44,276 nt of DNA from positions 1 through 44,276 of the IMG/VR virus record IMGVR_UViG_3300044645_001430. One strand, written 5' to 3'. The notes beneath the pieces were generated by a model that saw nothing but the letters and a program-made list of their open reading frames with translations, was not told the origin of the DNA and searched no databases. Position 1 is the first letter of the stretch. The number at the start of each line of letters is the position of its first letter. The position numbers were made by a program, and so were the translations under genes. Below are positions 6,341 to 11,735 of this stretch, in pieces. The stretch is from a virus.

Positions 6341-6584
6341 CGATGATCCGTTCAGTCGCGGGTGGATCGGACCCCACTGCTTCAAGCAGCCATCCGCATG
6401 TTCGCGGCGTTTATGGTTGCCGACATTGGGATTTTACGAGGGTTGTCAGCGACCTCTCGGACATCTCCCTGTTGCGAACATCTAGCCGTCGATTCCAGTT
6501 CGACCCCGTAGGTTTGAATGGAGTCGGGGGGTATCGAACCCCCGTGTGACCAGGTAGTATGCAAAGATCAACGATGTCGTTTGC
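6341..6584 (-). ncRNA. ssrA: circularly permuted two-piece tmRNA
   Basis: Read on the minus strand, the acceptor half comes first: a CATACTACC stretch, then a T arm (5-bp GGGGG/CCCCC stem, loop TTCGATA; 6543-6527), the 3' acceptor strand CGACTCC (6526-6520) and A73. After an 11-nt linker comes the coding half: GGGGTCG (6507-6501), then CTGGAATCGACGG, which nearly matches the tmRNA hallmark CTGGATTCGACGG. CTCGTAAAA and a tag reading frame follow. The acceptor halves pair over 7 bp with a G3-U70 wobble, the alanine identity element. The tag ATINAANMRMAA ends at TGA (6384-6382), which sits in the loop of a short CTGCT/AGCAG hairpin. No CCA is encoded. tmRNA rescues stalled ribosomes and tags unfinished proteins for proteolysis. 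Confidence 0.93.
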
Positions 6585-6944
6585 TCACTTGTTGAGGGTG
6601 AGCAGGTAGATTGTGTGGTTCACCACGCCCTTCATCTCGTCCCTGATGTTCTTGAGTTCCGTGTCTCCTTCCAACAACTCGTCGTCCAGCGATGTGAGGT
6701 AGGTATCGTACTGCTTGAGGAATGCCACGGGATCAGTCTCGCGGTAGTTGGTGAGGTGGATGCTGAATCCACCGCTGGAGAGGATCCTCCCCTTCTTTCC
6801 CATCATCGTCTCGATGAATGTGTCGATCAGGTCTCCTAGATCTCCGTATGCCTTTCCGAATGCCTCATGCTCCGCATACGATGTGGTCTGCCAATGGAAT
6901 ATGCGAAGTTGGTTCTGAAGAGTGAGAAGGCTGGTTATGTACAT
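6585..6944 (-). CDS. Dps/ferritin-fold protein (DUF5856-like)
   Basis: 119 aa. The segment LRIFHWQTTSYAEHEAFGKA followed by YGDLGDLIDTFIE matches the first helices of Dps and ferritin-like proteins, including the FHW motif and the later D/E positions that bind iron in Dps. Many T4-like phages carry this short family, annotated as DUF5856. It is shorter than Dps (about 160 aa), so a full ferroxidase cage is uncertain. It ends immediately before the tmRNA. Upstream, TATACATA (6970-6963) resembles the T4 late promoter TATAAATA and AGGAG gives the ribosome site, so late expression is possible. Confidence 0.65.
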   Translation of the reverse strand: MYITSLLTLQNQLRIFHWQTTSYAEHEAFGKAYGDLGDLIDTFIETMMGKKGRILSSGGFSIHLTNYRETDPVAFLKQYDTYLTSLDDELLEGDTELKNIRDEMKGVVNHTIYLLTLNK

Positions 6945-6962
6945 TTGGTGGTTCTCCTACTT

Positions 6963-6970
6963 TATGTATA
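6963..6970 (-). promoter_or_regulatory. T4-type late promoter-like box
   Basis: TATACATA on the minus strand, one mismatch from TATAAATA, ends 19 bases before the ATG of the Dps-like gene. GGTGG upstream of the box and CCACC between the ribosome site and the ATG could pair in read-through RNA and mask translation. Confidence 0.4.
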
Positions 6971-6979
6971 GCCACCTCC

Positions 6980-7273
6980 CTAAGCGGGTTCCTCCGTCTC
7001 CACCGTGATCTTGAAGTGACCCTCGGCAGCGGATTCGATGATGATGTCCGTGACCACGCGACCACCGAACTCATCAAGCGGAACGCCCATCTCTCCCTTC
7101 CCGATGAACGGACCACCCGAAGGATCGAAGAATGCGATCCCCTTCCCCGATGGGTCGTTTCCAGCGCGGTAGTAGCCGCACTTTCCGCTCATGGTGTACA
7201 CGCCGTGACCGTGGTCAACGATCAGGCGTTCTTCCCCGTAGCGACAATAGACTTTCTTGGTTTTGCTTGGCAT
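6980..7273 (-). CDS. hypothetical small protein
   Basis: 97 aa, with many Gly, His and Tyr residues (VDHGHGVYTMSGKCGYYRAG) and a likely beta-rich fold; no family recognised. I chose the MPSKTKK start at 7273 because it resembles the N-terminus of the histone-tail-like gene. An ATG at 7285 is also possible. Neither has a good Shine-Dalgarno sequence. The gene lies directly downstream of tRNA-Arg, so its message probably becomes free by tRNA 3' processing. Confidence 0.55.
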   Translation of the reverse strand: MPSKTKKVYCRYGEERLIVDHGHGVYTMSGKCGYYRAGNDPSGKGIAFFDPSGGPFIGKGEMGVPLDEFGGRVVTDIIIESAAEGHFKITVETEEPA

Positions 7274-7289
7274 TGTGTGTTTCATAAAG

Positions 7290-7363
7290 CACACCCGACA
7301 GGACTCGAACCTGTGACTGACGGTTTAGAAAACCGTTACTCTATCCTACTGAGTTACAGGTGT
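7290..7363 (-). tRNA. tRNA-Arg(UCU)
   Basis: 74-nt cloverleaf: acceptor ACACCTG/CGGGTGT, D arm ACTC/GAGT, anticodon stem ACGGT/ACCGT with loop TTTCTAA (anticodon TCT, codon AGA), T loop TTCGAGT. No CCA is encoded. It stands alone, about 3.2 kb from the next tRNA gene. Confidence 0.95.
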
Positions 7364-7377
7364 ATGTGGAAGTTTGA

Positions 7378-7521
7378 CTATCGTGACTTCTTGGTCTTCT
7401 TCTGCACGGACTGCTTCTTCGGCTTCTTCCCGAAGATCCTGTCCCAGTTCTCCGACCACTTCTTGCGGTCAACGGGACGGGGAGAGTCTCCCTTCCCCGC
7501 GCTGTGTCTGCGGTTGTCCAT
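7378..7521 (-). CDS. very small basic protein
   Basis: 47 aa, lysine-rich, with a KKWSENWDRIFGKK core and a KKTKKSR tail. Short WD-RIFG-type proteins are common in phage accessory regions, but no function is known to me. The start is chosen at 7521 because GGAGG lies six bases upstream; the longer in-frame start at 7593 would run through the 7546-7579 hairpin. Confidence 0.55.
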   Translation of the reverse strand: MDNRRHSAGKGDSPRPVDRKKWSENWDRIFGKKPKKQSVQKKTKKSR

Positions 7522-7545
7522 GACATGCCTCCGTAAAACAGGAAC

Positions 7546-7579
7546 GGCAGGGAGGGGAGCGTCCTCCCCTTGCCCTGCC
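7546..7579 (-). terminator. strong GC-rich hairpin
   Basis: Two stacked perfect 7-bp stems (GGCAGGG/CCCTGCC outside, AGGGGAG/CTCCCCT inside) with a 2-nt bulge and a GACG loop. It is followed on the minus strand by GTTCCTGTTTTAC. It lies between the winged-helix gene and the 47-aa gene and probably terminates or attenuates the former's transcript. Confidence 0.6.
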
Positions 7580-7669
7580 GCCGTCTGGCTCATGCTAGAC
7601 GATGATCATCGGATAGATCGCGGTATCCGACTGCCGTTCCCACGCGACCGTTTCAACTATTCCCGTCAT

Positions 7670-7951
7670 TCAAAGACGGTAACGATTGCCCTGAGCGTCG
7701 AAGCCCCAGACGCGCTGACCAGGGTGGATGTCGGTGAGGCGGTAGACCGTCTCGCCACGCTTGTTGGTGTCCGTCTGGAGCATCCAGTTGCCGTAACGCT
7801 CGAACTGCTCACGGATGGACGAGACCATGGCGCGGAGGTTCCTCACGCCGAACTTGCTAAACGCCTGATCCTGCGTCAGGGTCTTGCCCGAACGGAGGTG
7901 GTTGATGACCTGACGGGTCTTGCTGAGGGTGGGCTTGGTTGCGGTAGCCAT
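7670..7951 (-). CDS. winged-helix / HTH DNA-binding protein
   Basis: 93 aa. LTQDQAFSKFGVRNLRAMVS is a helix-turn-helix of the phage type in which the recognition helix reads (V/I)xNLRAxxS. It is followed by a wing ending in TVYRL and a short C-terminal strand (RVWGFDAQGNRYRL). Such single-domain proteins often act as phage regulators, but the target is unknown. CAGGAG before the ATG at 7951 fixes the start; the open frame upstream is not preceded by a ribosome site. A good leftward promoter (8040-8067) lies about 90 nt upstream, so it may form its own early unit ended by the 7546-7579 hairpin. Confidence 0.65.
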   Translation of the reverse strand: MATATKPTLSKTRQVINHLRSGKTLTQDQAFSKFGVRNLRAMVSSIREQFERYGNWMLQTDTNKRGETVYRLTDIHPGQRVWGFDAQGNRYRL

Positions 7952-8039
7952 TGTCTGAATCTCCTGAAGGGCAGCATCACTTTGATGGTGAGGTTGGCGC
8001 ATCGGCTGCCCCCGTGCGCTCCTCAACTGTTGCTTCACA

Positions 8040-8067
8040 AGTCTAACCGATCCTGGGGTGGAGTCAA
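8040..8067 (-). promoter_or_regulatory. leftward sigma70-like promoter
   Basis: TTGACT (8067-8062), 16 nt, TAGACT (8045-8040) on the minus strand. It shares the TAGACT box and 16-nt spacing with the promoter at 13594-13621. It drives the winged-helix gene. Confidence 0.65.
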
Positions 8068-8121
8068 TACCACACGACCAAGAATCGAAAAGACTCTTTG
8101 GATCTTCTTATTGATTTGGAA

Positions 8122-8346
8122 TCAAACGCTGCGGATGGGGTTCGACGCAGAAACATTCAGGTACTCGGAGAAGTCCGACCCGTAGATGGTCTTCCTCTCC
8201 TCGGGAGACATCTGTCGCAGTTCAGCGACCATGTCCGTCCCGTATCGGGCAATGCGCTCTGCGGGTGTCATCCTGAAAAGTCGCACATCGAATGTGCGCT
8301 TTCCCCGAAAGTGATGGTTTAGCCATGTCGAATAGAATCCACTCAT
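8122..8346 (-). CDS. hypothetical small protein
   Basis: 74 aa with two repeated-looking halves (MTPAERIARYGTDMVAEL and MSPEERKTIYGSDFSEYL), each of the form M(T/S)P-(A/E)ER, then Y-G-(T/S)-D. An internal duplication of a short helical motif is therefore likely. No family recognised. The start at 8346 has GGAGGA upstream, inside the end of the preceding gene, so it is translationally coupled to the capsid-targeted protein. Confidence 0.6.
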   Translation of the reverse strand: MSGFYSTWLNHHFRGKRTFDVRLFRMTPAERIARYGTDMVAELRQMSPEERKTIYGSDFSEYLNVSASNPIRSV

Positions 8347-8347
8347 C

Positions 8348-8881
8348 TCAGTCTCCTCCACCTACTATGAACTTCTTGCCCTTCAACCGAGTGTTGAAGT
8401 CGCCAACATTCGTGCTGATTCCAGCACCGCCGATACGCGCCCTCTTGCCCTTCGGAACCCAGTCCGACTTGCCCGTGCCGTGGAACACGCTGCCGTGCTT
8501 CTTGGAGACGGTGAGGACGGTGTCTTGATCATGCTGCGCTCCTAGCGTCTTCAAGGTGCGAAGCGTCTCGCGATGCGCATTCGTGGGATTCTCTGCATGA
8601 CCGTAAAGTTGACCCGAATGGATCATGAAGGTCTTCTCCTTTACCTTCTTCTTCTCTCCATTGTGGTCTTCGATGTACTCGCCCTTGACGGGGACGGGGG
8701 TAAAGCCATGCCCCTTGAGGCTCTTGTGCAGTTCCTTCGTCCTCTTGTTGTTCTCGGCAGGAGAAAGATTCCCACGGCTTGCGGAGATGAACCCCACCAT
8801 ATGCCCTGCCTGTAGGTGACCGTGTAGGCGGGAAAGGGAACGGGATGCTGCCTCTGCTACGAACTCTCTGTATGTCTTCAT
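8348..8881 (-). CDS. putative capsid-targeted internal protein, DUF3293-like
   Basis: 177 aa. The N-terminus MKTYREFVAEA closely matches the capsid-targeting sequence of T4 internal protein III (MKTYQEFIAEA). In T4 that sequence sends proteins into the prohead and is cut after the Glu by protease gp21. By analogy this protein would be packaged and ejected into the host with the DNA; this is inferred. The rest (VGFISASRGNLSPAENNKRT, later FMIHSGQLYG and a VFHGTG tail) resembles DUF3293, a small enzyme-like family of unknown activity. The start at 8881 is fixed by AGAGGAGA. That ribosome site is in a hairpin overlapping a late-promoter-like TAAATA, as in T4 late genes embedded in early transcripts. 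Confidence 0.7.
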   Translation of the reverse strand: MKTYREFVAEAASRSLSRLHGHLQAGHMVGFISASRGNLSPAENNKRTKELHKSLKGHGFTPVPVKGEYIEDHNGEKKKVKEKTFMIHSGQLYGHAENPTNAHRETLRTLKTLGAQHDQDTVLTVSKKHGSVFHGTGKSDWVPKGKRARIGGAGISTNVGDFNTRLKGKKFIVGGGD

Positions 8882-8885
8882 GGAA

Positions 8886-8907
8886 ATCTCCTCTGTGGAG
8901 ATATTTA
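8886..8907 (-). promoter_or_regulatory. late-promoter-like box overlapping a hairpin that hides the ribosome site
   Basis: TAAATA (8907-8902, minus strand) overlaps by one base the 5' arm ATCTCC (8902-8897) of a hairpin whose 3' arm GGAGAT (8891-8886) contains the ribosome-binding site of the gene starting at 8881. Read-through RNA would be masked. RNA started from TAAATA would lack the 5' arm and be translated. Confidence 0.55.
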
Positions 8908-8921
8908 GCAAAGTTCAACCC

Positions 8922-9203
8922 CTACGAGAACAAGCGAGAGAACCAGGACTTTTCTTCCTCCTTGAACCAGGACTTTTCTTCCTCCTTGGGGGGAGAACCG
9001 ATGATCACCTCCTTGGGGCGAGTCCACTCGTACTTCGCATCTCCATGCTTGTCGATGATCACCACTCTGCACACAGTATTCGGAAAGACCATGATCCCAC
9101 TCTCCCATTGCTGTTTGATGTGGTTGCCGATCTGTTCCGACATTTCCTTGCTGAAGTCATGGTCAAAGTGGATGATGAACTTGAGGTCTTCGTTCTGCTT
9201 CAC
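8922..9203 (-). CDS. hypothetical protein with duplicated C-terminal octapeptide
   Basis: 93 aa. The first 70 residues look like a compact alpha/beta fold (DLKFIIHFDHDFSKEMSEQI, then CRVVIIDKHG). The tail carries KEEEKSWF twice in tandem, before SRLFS, caused by a perfect 24-bp tandem duplication in the DNA. No family recognised. Its start overlaps the next upstream gene by ATGA. The aromatic/charged repeat may be a docking tail; this is a guess. Confidence 0.6.
   Translation of the reverse strand: MKQNEDLKFIIHFDHDFSKEMSEQIGNHIKQQWESGIMVFPNTVCRVVIIDKHGDAKYEWTRPKEVIIGSPPKEEEKSWFKEEEKSWFSRLFS
8941..8988. repeat. perfect 24-bp tandem duplication
   Basis: Two identical 24-bp copies (8941-8964 and 8965-8988), in frame within the gene at 8922-9203. 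No mismatch between copies suggests a recent slippage event. Confidence 0.9.
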
Positions 9204-9601
9204 TTGAATAGTCCTTCCAATTCCTTCTTCAGTTCCGCGAGTCTTGCCTCATCCTCTTCCTTCTGTTTCTTTGCTTTTGCAATCTTAGACTCATCCTGTT
9301 CGGCAAGTTTGGTTTTTGCTTGCATCCTGTTCTTGTGCTCGAAGTAGTCGGTCAGTGGCTTCAGGGTTGCAATGCTGTTGCCGTGGAGGCTCAATTGGTA
9401 TGTGAGATATTCGGATTGCCGCTCAAGGTTGTAAATCCTTCTGGAGAGGTCGTCAAGTCCCTTGCCGTGAGTGAGCAGATTCCGTTCAAGGTCGTTCACC
9501 CTCGATGTCATCTGATGAACCCAGTAGTACGAAAGGATCATGTAGGTGTTCAAGACCAGTGAGATGCCGATGCCGATGAAGATCCATGTTTCAGTAGTCA
9601 C
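9200..9601 (-). CDS. membrane-anchored coiled-coil protein
   Basis: 133 aa. An N-terminal membrane segment (about 6-27) is followed by a long helical, charged region with heptad-like hydrophobic spacing (VNDLERNLLTHGKGLDDL, then YNLERQSEYL). A Lys/Glu-rich C-terminal helix ends the protein. The layout (one N-terminal TM plus a coiled coil) resembles inner-membrane spanin subunits and other phage membrane tethers, but no partner lipoprotein lies next to it. It overlaps the downstream gene by ATGA and the upstream gene by 11 nt. Function unknown. Confidence 0.6.
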   Translation of the reverse strand: MTTETWIFIGIGISLVLNTYMILSYYWVHQMTSRVNDLERNLLTHGKGLDDLSRRIYNLERQSEYLTYQLSLHGNSIATLKPLTDYFEHKNRMQAKTKLAEQDESKIAKAKKQKEEDEARLAELKKELEGLFK

Positions 9602-9839
9602 TTGTCTTTCCCCAGAAGTCCTGTGTTGATTCCCACAACGCTTGGTCGCGCTCTGTGCGAACTTTCTCGAGGTCGGCGCGGAGGCGTTTGATCTCCGATG
9701 CAGCCTCCATGCGCTCCTCTTGATTCATTTTGCAAGTCTCGCTCGTCATCACGCAGCAAACAGGATTGCCGAATGTTTCGTGGGTGACGAATAGCGGTTG
9801 TCGCTCTAGTCTATGCACGATGTCTGGTTTGTTGCTCAC
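9591..9839 (-). CDS. small coiled-coil protein, tandem family member 1
   Basis: 82 aa. The C-terminal half EIKRLRADLEKVRTERDQA is a short coiled coil, similar to EIARLTAERDEARRELC in the next upstream gene and to ADLARVTAERDEARRWVC in the one after it. The N-terminal half differs and has three cysteines. This kind of short (K/T)ERD-EA coiled-coil protein is common in phage accessory regions and has no known function. It overlaps its upstream neighbour by ATGA. Confidence 0.6.
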   Translation of the reverse strand: MSNKPDIVHRLERQPLFVTHETFGNPVCCVMTSETCKMNQEERMEAASEIKRLRADLEKVRTERDQALWESTQDFWGKTSDY

Positions 9840-10132
9840 TTGCCTTCCTCCTCGAAGCAGTCCCAGCCGCGCACTTTGGCGTAACCCTCGGGATTCAATG
9901 ATGGAACGTAGTAGTCCGCTCCCAATCGTGACTTCAACTGGCAGAGTTCCCGCCGCGCCTCGTCGCGCTCGGCGGTGAGGCGGGCGATCTCGTCGCCCTT
10001 GCTCTCCAGTTCGTCAGCAGCGTCCTCTATGTAGTGAATGTCGGTCTTGCAGAGCGAATCTGGCTCTGCGACGATCATGCGGAGACGAGCCACGATCTGC
10101 TCGGTGGTGATCTCGGGGAAGTCGCTCATCAC
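9836..10132 (-). CDS. small coiled-coil protein, tandem family member 2
   Basis: 98 aa. It has an N-terminal helical region (TTEQIVARLRMIVAEP), a coiled coil EIARLTAERDEARRELC, and a C-terminal motif VRGWDCFEEEGK that recurs as MRGWDCFAKEG in the upstream gene. The DNA encoding these parts is also nearly identical between the two genes, indicating a fairly recent duplication. ATGA overlaps on both sides. Function unknown. Confidence 0.65.
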   Translation of the reverse strand: MMSDFPEITTEQIVARLRMIVAEPDSLCKTDIHYIEDAADELESKGDEIARLTAERDEARRELCQLKSRLGADYYVPSLNPEGYAKVRGWDCFEEEGK

Positions 10133-10500
10133 CCCTCCTTTGCGAAGCAGTCCCAGCCGCGCATCTGTGCTTCGAGGAGAACCTTTGCTTCGGTGGAATC
10201 AACCAAATCGTGGGGTTTCCTTTCTGCGTAGACCGTCTTTCTGCACACCCACCGCCGCGCCTCGTCGCGCTCGGCGGTCACGCGGGCGAGGTCGGCGGTG
10301 CGCTGAGATAACGCAACGGTGATACCGTTTAGCACCTGCTGCGTGATGTCTCGATGTTCTATCGTCGCATTGCGGTGAACCGTCATTTGATCAAGAGCGG
10401 CGGTGCGCTGCGCGAGTTCGGCGATCAACTTCTCGCACTTTTCCGCGAGGATTTCGATGTTTTCGATGAGTTCTGTCTTGGTCATGTTCTGTGTCTGCAT
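10129..10500 (-). CDS. small coiled-coil protein, tandem family member 3
   Basis: 123 aa, mostly helical, with two related segments (AELAQRTAALDQMTVHRNAT and VALSQRTADLARVTAERDEA), so the coiled coil is internally duplicated. The C-terminus carries the family motif MRGWDCFAKEG. The start at 10500 is set by GGAGGAAC just upstream; the open frame continues into tRNA-Leu, which excludes the longer version. It is the first gene of the three-gene family and lies just downstream of two tRNA genes. Confidence 0.65.
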   Translation of the reverse strand: MQTQNMTKTELIENIEILAEKCEKLIAELAQRTAALDQMTVHRNATIEHRDITQQVLNGITVALSQRTADLARVTAERDEARRWVCRKTVYAERKPHDLVDSTEAKVLLEAQMRGWDCFAKEG

Positions 10501-10512
10501 GTGTTCCTCCAA

Positions 10513-10594
10513 TACCAGCGACAGGAGTCGAACCTGCACGATCTAGGATCCGGATGTTTTGAGCATCCTGCGTATGCCATTCCGCCACGCTGGC
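10513..10594 (-). tRNA. tRNA-Leu(CAA)
   Basis: 82-nt class II tRNA: acceptor GCCAGCG/CGCTGGT (G1-U72 wobble), anticodon stem GGATG/CATCC with loop CTCAAAA (anticodon CAA, codon UUG). The 14-nt variable arm has a GATC/GATC stem. T loop TTCGACT. No encoded CCA. Confidence 0.95.
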
Positions 10595-10598
10595 GCAA

Positions 10599-10862
10599 TA
10601 CCCCCCGTGGGACTCGAACCCACAACTGACGGATTACCTACCACTTCGGCTTTCGCCGCCTTCCGTTCGTGGTCTGGACTTTGCCTTCACCCGTTCTGGG
10701 TGCTTGCCGTCAAGTCTCTACACCTTCGCATCGCTGCGCTTGGCTCGGCGTTGTCTCGTCTTTCGACAGGGAGTTCACCGACTTTGACAAGATTCGATCC
10801 GTGCATTCCTGCACGGCAGTTCCATTTGAAAGTCCGTTACTCTACCATTGAGTTAGAGGGGC
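10599..10862 (-). tRNA. tRNA-Lys(UUU) interrupted by a group I intron
   Basis: The exons rebuild a 72-nt tRNA: acceptor GCCCCTC/GGGGGGT, D arm ACTC/GAGT, anticodon stem ACGGA/TCCGT, loop CTTTTAA (anticodon UUU), T arm GTGGG/CCCAC. A 192-nt insert splits the anticodon between positions 35 and 36. One-base-shifted splice sites would give loop CTTGTAA (Thr, UGU). The U-G pair in P1 and the presence of a separate tRNA-Thr(UGU) favour Lys. No other lysine tRNA is seen in the window. Confidence 0.88.
10637..10828 (-). ncRNA. group I intron, compact, in the tRNA anticodon loop
   Basis: 192 nt, minus strand. Core elements resemble those of tRNA-Leu (subgroup IC3-like) introns: GCCGAGCCAAGC (Q-like), GTGTAGAGACTTGACGGC (R-like) and AAGTCCAG (S-like), with P7 from GACTT/AAGTC. 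Hairpins: P2 CCGTGCA/TGCACGG with GGAA loop, P5 CGCA-GCGA-TGCG, P8 CACCC/GGGTG, P9 ACCAC/GTGGT enclosing GGC-GAAA-GCC. The 5' exon TTT pairs with GAA in the intron, giving the expected U-G at the splice site. The last base is G. No homing endonuclease gene is inside, so it would self-splice but not move by itself. Confidence 0.88.
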
Positions 10863-10869
10863 GACTCGC

Positions 10870-11139
10870 TCATCCGTTCAGCAACGAACCAACGGAGCGG
10901 AAGGACTTCACCGACTTCGCGTTGAACGACCTCCATTGCCCTGCCTCGACATCCCACACGGGAATGACATCGGGTCCGACCGACCCGTCCTCAGTCAGGA
11001 GGTTGGATGCGGGAACGGAAATGGGAGCATGGCTCTGCGACCGTGTGCATTTCATGGTGCGCTCCGTGCCGTCTGCCTTGGTGAACACCACCTCGCAGAT
11101 TCCACGGTGAAGGGACTCGACCATCTGTGTCTTTTCCAT
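10870..11139 (-). CDS. SH3-like phage protein (DUF2693-like)
   Basis: 89 aa. The pattern CEVVFTKADGTERTMKCT followed near the end by VWDVEAGQWRSFNAKSVKSF is typical of the small phage family DUF2693, predicted to form an SH3-like beta barrel. The family is widespread in phages but has no established function. GGAGG five bases before the ATG at 11139 fixes the start. It sits between the intron-containing tRNA-Lys and a small basic gene, so it is likely co-transcribed with the tRNAs. Confidence 0.65.
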   Translation of the reverse strand: MEKTQMVESLHRGICEVVFTKADGTERTMKCTRSQSHAPISVPASNLLTEDGSVGPDVIPVWDVEAGQWRSFNAKSVKSFRSVGSLLNG

Positions 11140-11140
11140 C

Positions 11141-11407
11141 TCAGCCTCCAGTTGCCTTGAGTTCGTCGAAAGTCATCATCGAAGCGGTGCGGCGTTCCCC
11201 TGTCGGGTTAGATACGGCAGACGGGGTTGCCCCCGACAGGGGAACATTCTGCTGTGCCGCCCTTGCCCTGTCGAACACCGAGACCTTCTTCTTGGGCTTC
11301 GATGCCTTGTCCTTGGCTAGAGCCAGGCTTGCCTTGTTCTTGTTCTTCCACCGAATCCTGGACTTGCGGTGCTTCCTCGCGACATTCCTAGCCTTGCTGT
11401 TGGGCAT
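11141..11407 (-). CDS. small basic protein containing an in-frame inverted repeat
   Basis: 88 aa, very basic at the N-terminus (KARNVARKHRKSRIRWKNKN) with a KPKKK stretch, suggesting nucleic-acid binding. The C-terminal part is encoded across a 13-bp perfect inverted repeat (11195-11244) that adds a stable hairpin to the mRNA. No family recognised. It overlaps the upstream gene by 20 nt and lies 1 nt before the SH3-like gene start. Confidence 0.6.
   Translation of the reverse strand: MPNSKARNVARKHRKSRIRWKNKNKASLALAKDKASKPKKKVSVFDRARAAQQNVPLSGATPSAVSNPTGERRTASMMTFDELKATGG
11195..11244. repeat. 13-bp perfect inverted repeat
   Basis: TTCCCCTGTCGGG (11195-11207) and its exact complement (11232-11244) flank 24 bp. 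The whole lies inside the coding region of the small basic protein and is a multiple-of-three-compatible block, so it may be an in-frame insertion of a palindromic element. Confidence 0.75.
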
Positions 11408-11735
11408 CGTTGCCTCCTCTGGTGTTCCTGATCGCGGTCACGATGTCGTTGCCGACATCGCTCAACTTTCGCTCCGCTATGGTAATCTCCCCACGGATGG
11501 AGTCAAGCCTCTTCATGCACTCTCCGAAAAGGATGTTTGGATCCTGATCCCTGAGGGCATGGAACTTTTCCATCTCGCTGATGTCGAACTCAGAAGGGAA
11601 GTGCCTGAGTCTGTCCCTTGCCCTCTTTCGGACTTCTCTTGGAACCTTTGGAGTCTGCTTTGGATCCATCAGTGCCAGCATGAAGTGCCGTGCGTTTCGT
11701 ATAGCGTTGAACATCTCCTCTGGAACCGTCATCAT
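11388..11735 (-). CDS. phage protein of BPSL0761-like type
   Basis: 115 aa. The segment NAIRNARHFMLAL followed by VPREVRKRARDRLRHFPSEF fits a small phage/prophage family (often named BPSL0761) with the pattern R-A-ExL...P-xx-vRxxAr-LLRHyP; the function is unknown. A second, coiled-coil half follows. The ATG at 11735 (or 11732) has AAGGAG upstream, placed inside the preceding gene. The 20-nt overlap with the downstream gene and 146-nt overlap with the upstream frame are longer than usual in this genome. Confidence 0.6.
   Translation of the reverse strand: MMTVPEEMFNAIRNARHFMLALMDPKQTPKVPREVRKRARDRLRHFPSEFDISEMEKFHALRDQDPNILFGECMKRLDSIRGEITIAERKLSDVGNDIVTAIRNTRGGNDAQQQG

Noticed and set aside
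10637-10828. A homing endonuclease gene in the intron
   Set aside because: The 192-nt intron has no open frame longer than a few residues, and all loops are accounted for by core hairpins.
10559-11110. Rightward ORFs over tRNA-Lys and the SH3-like gene
   Set aside because: They cross the intron and tRNA exons, lack ribosome sites and are antisense to supported features.
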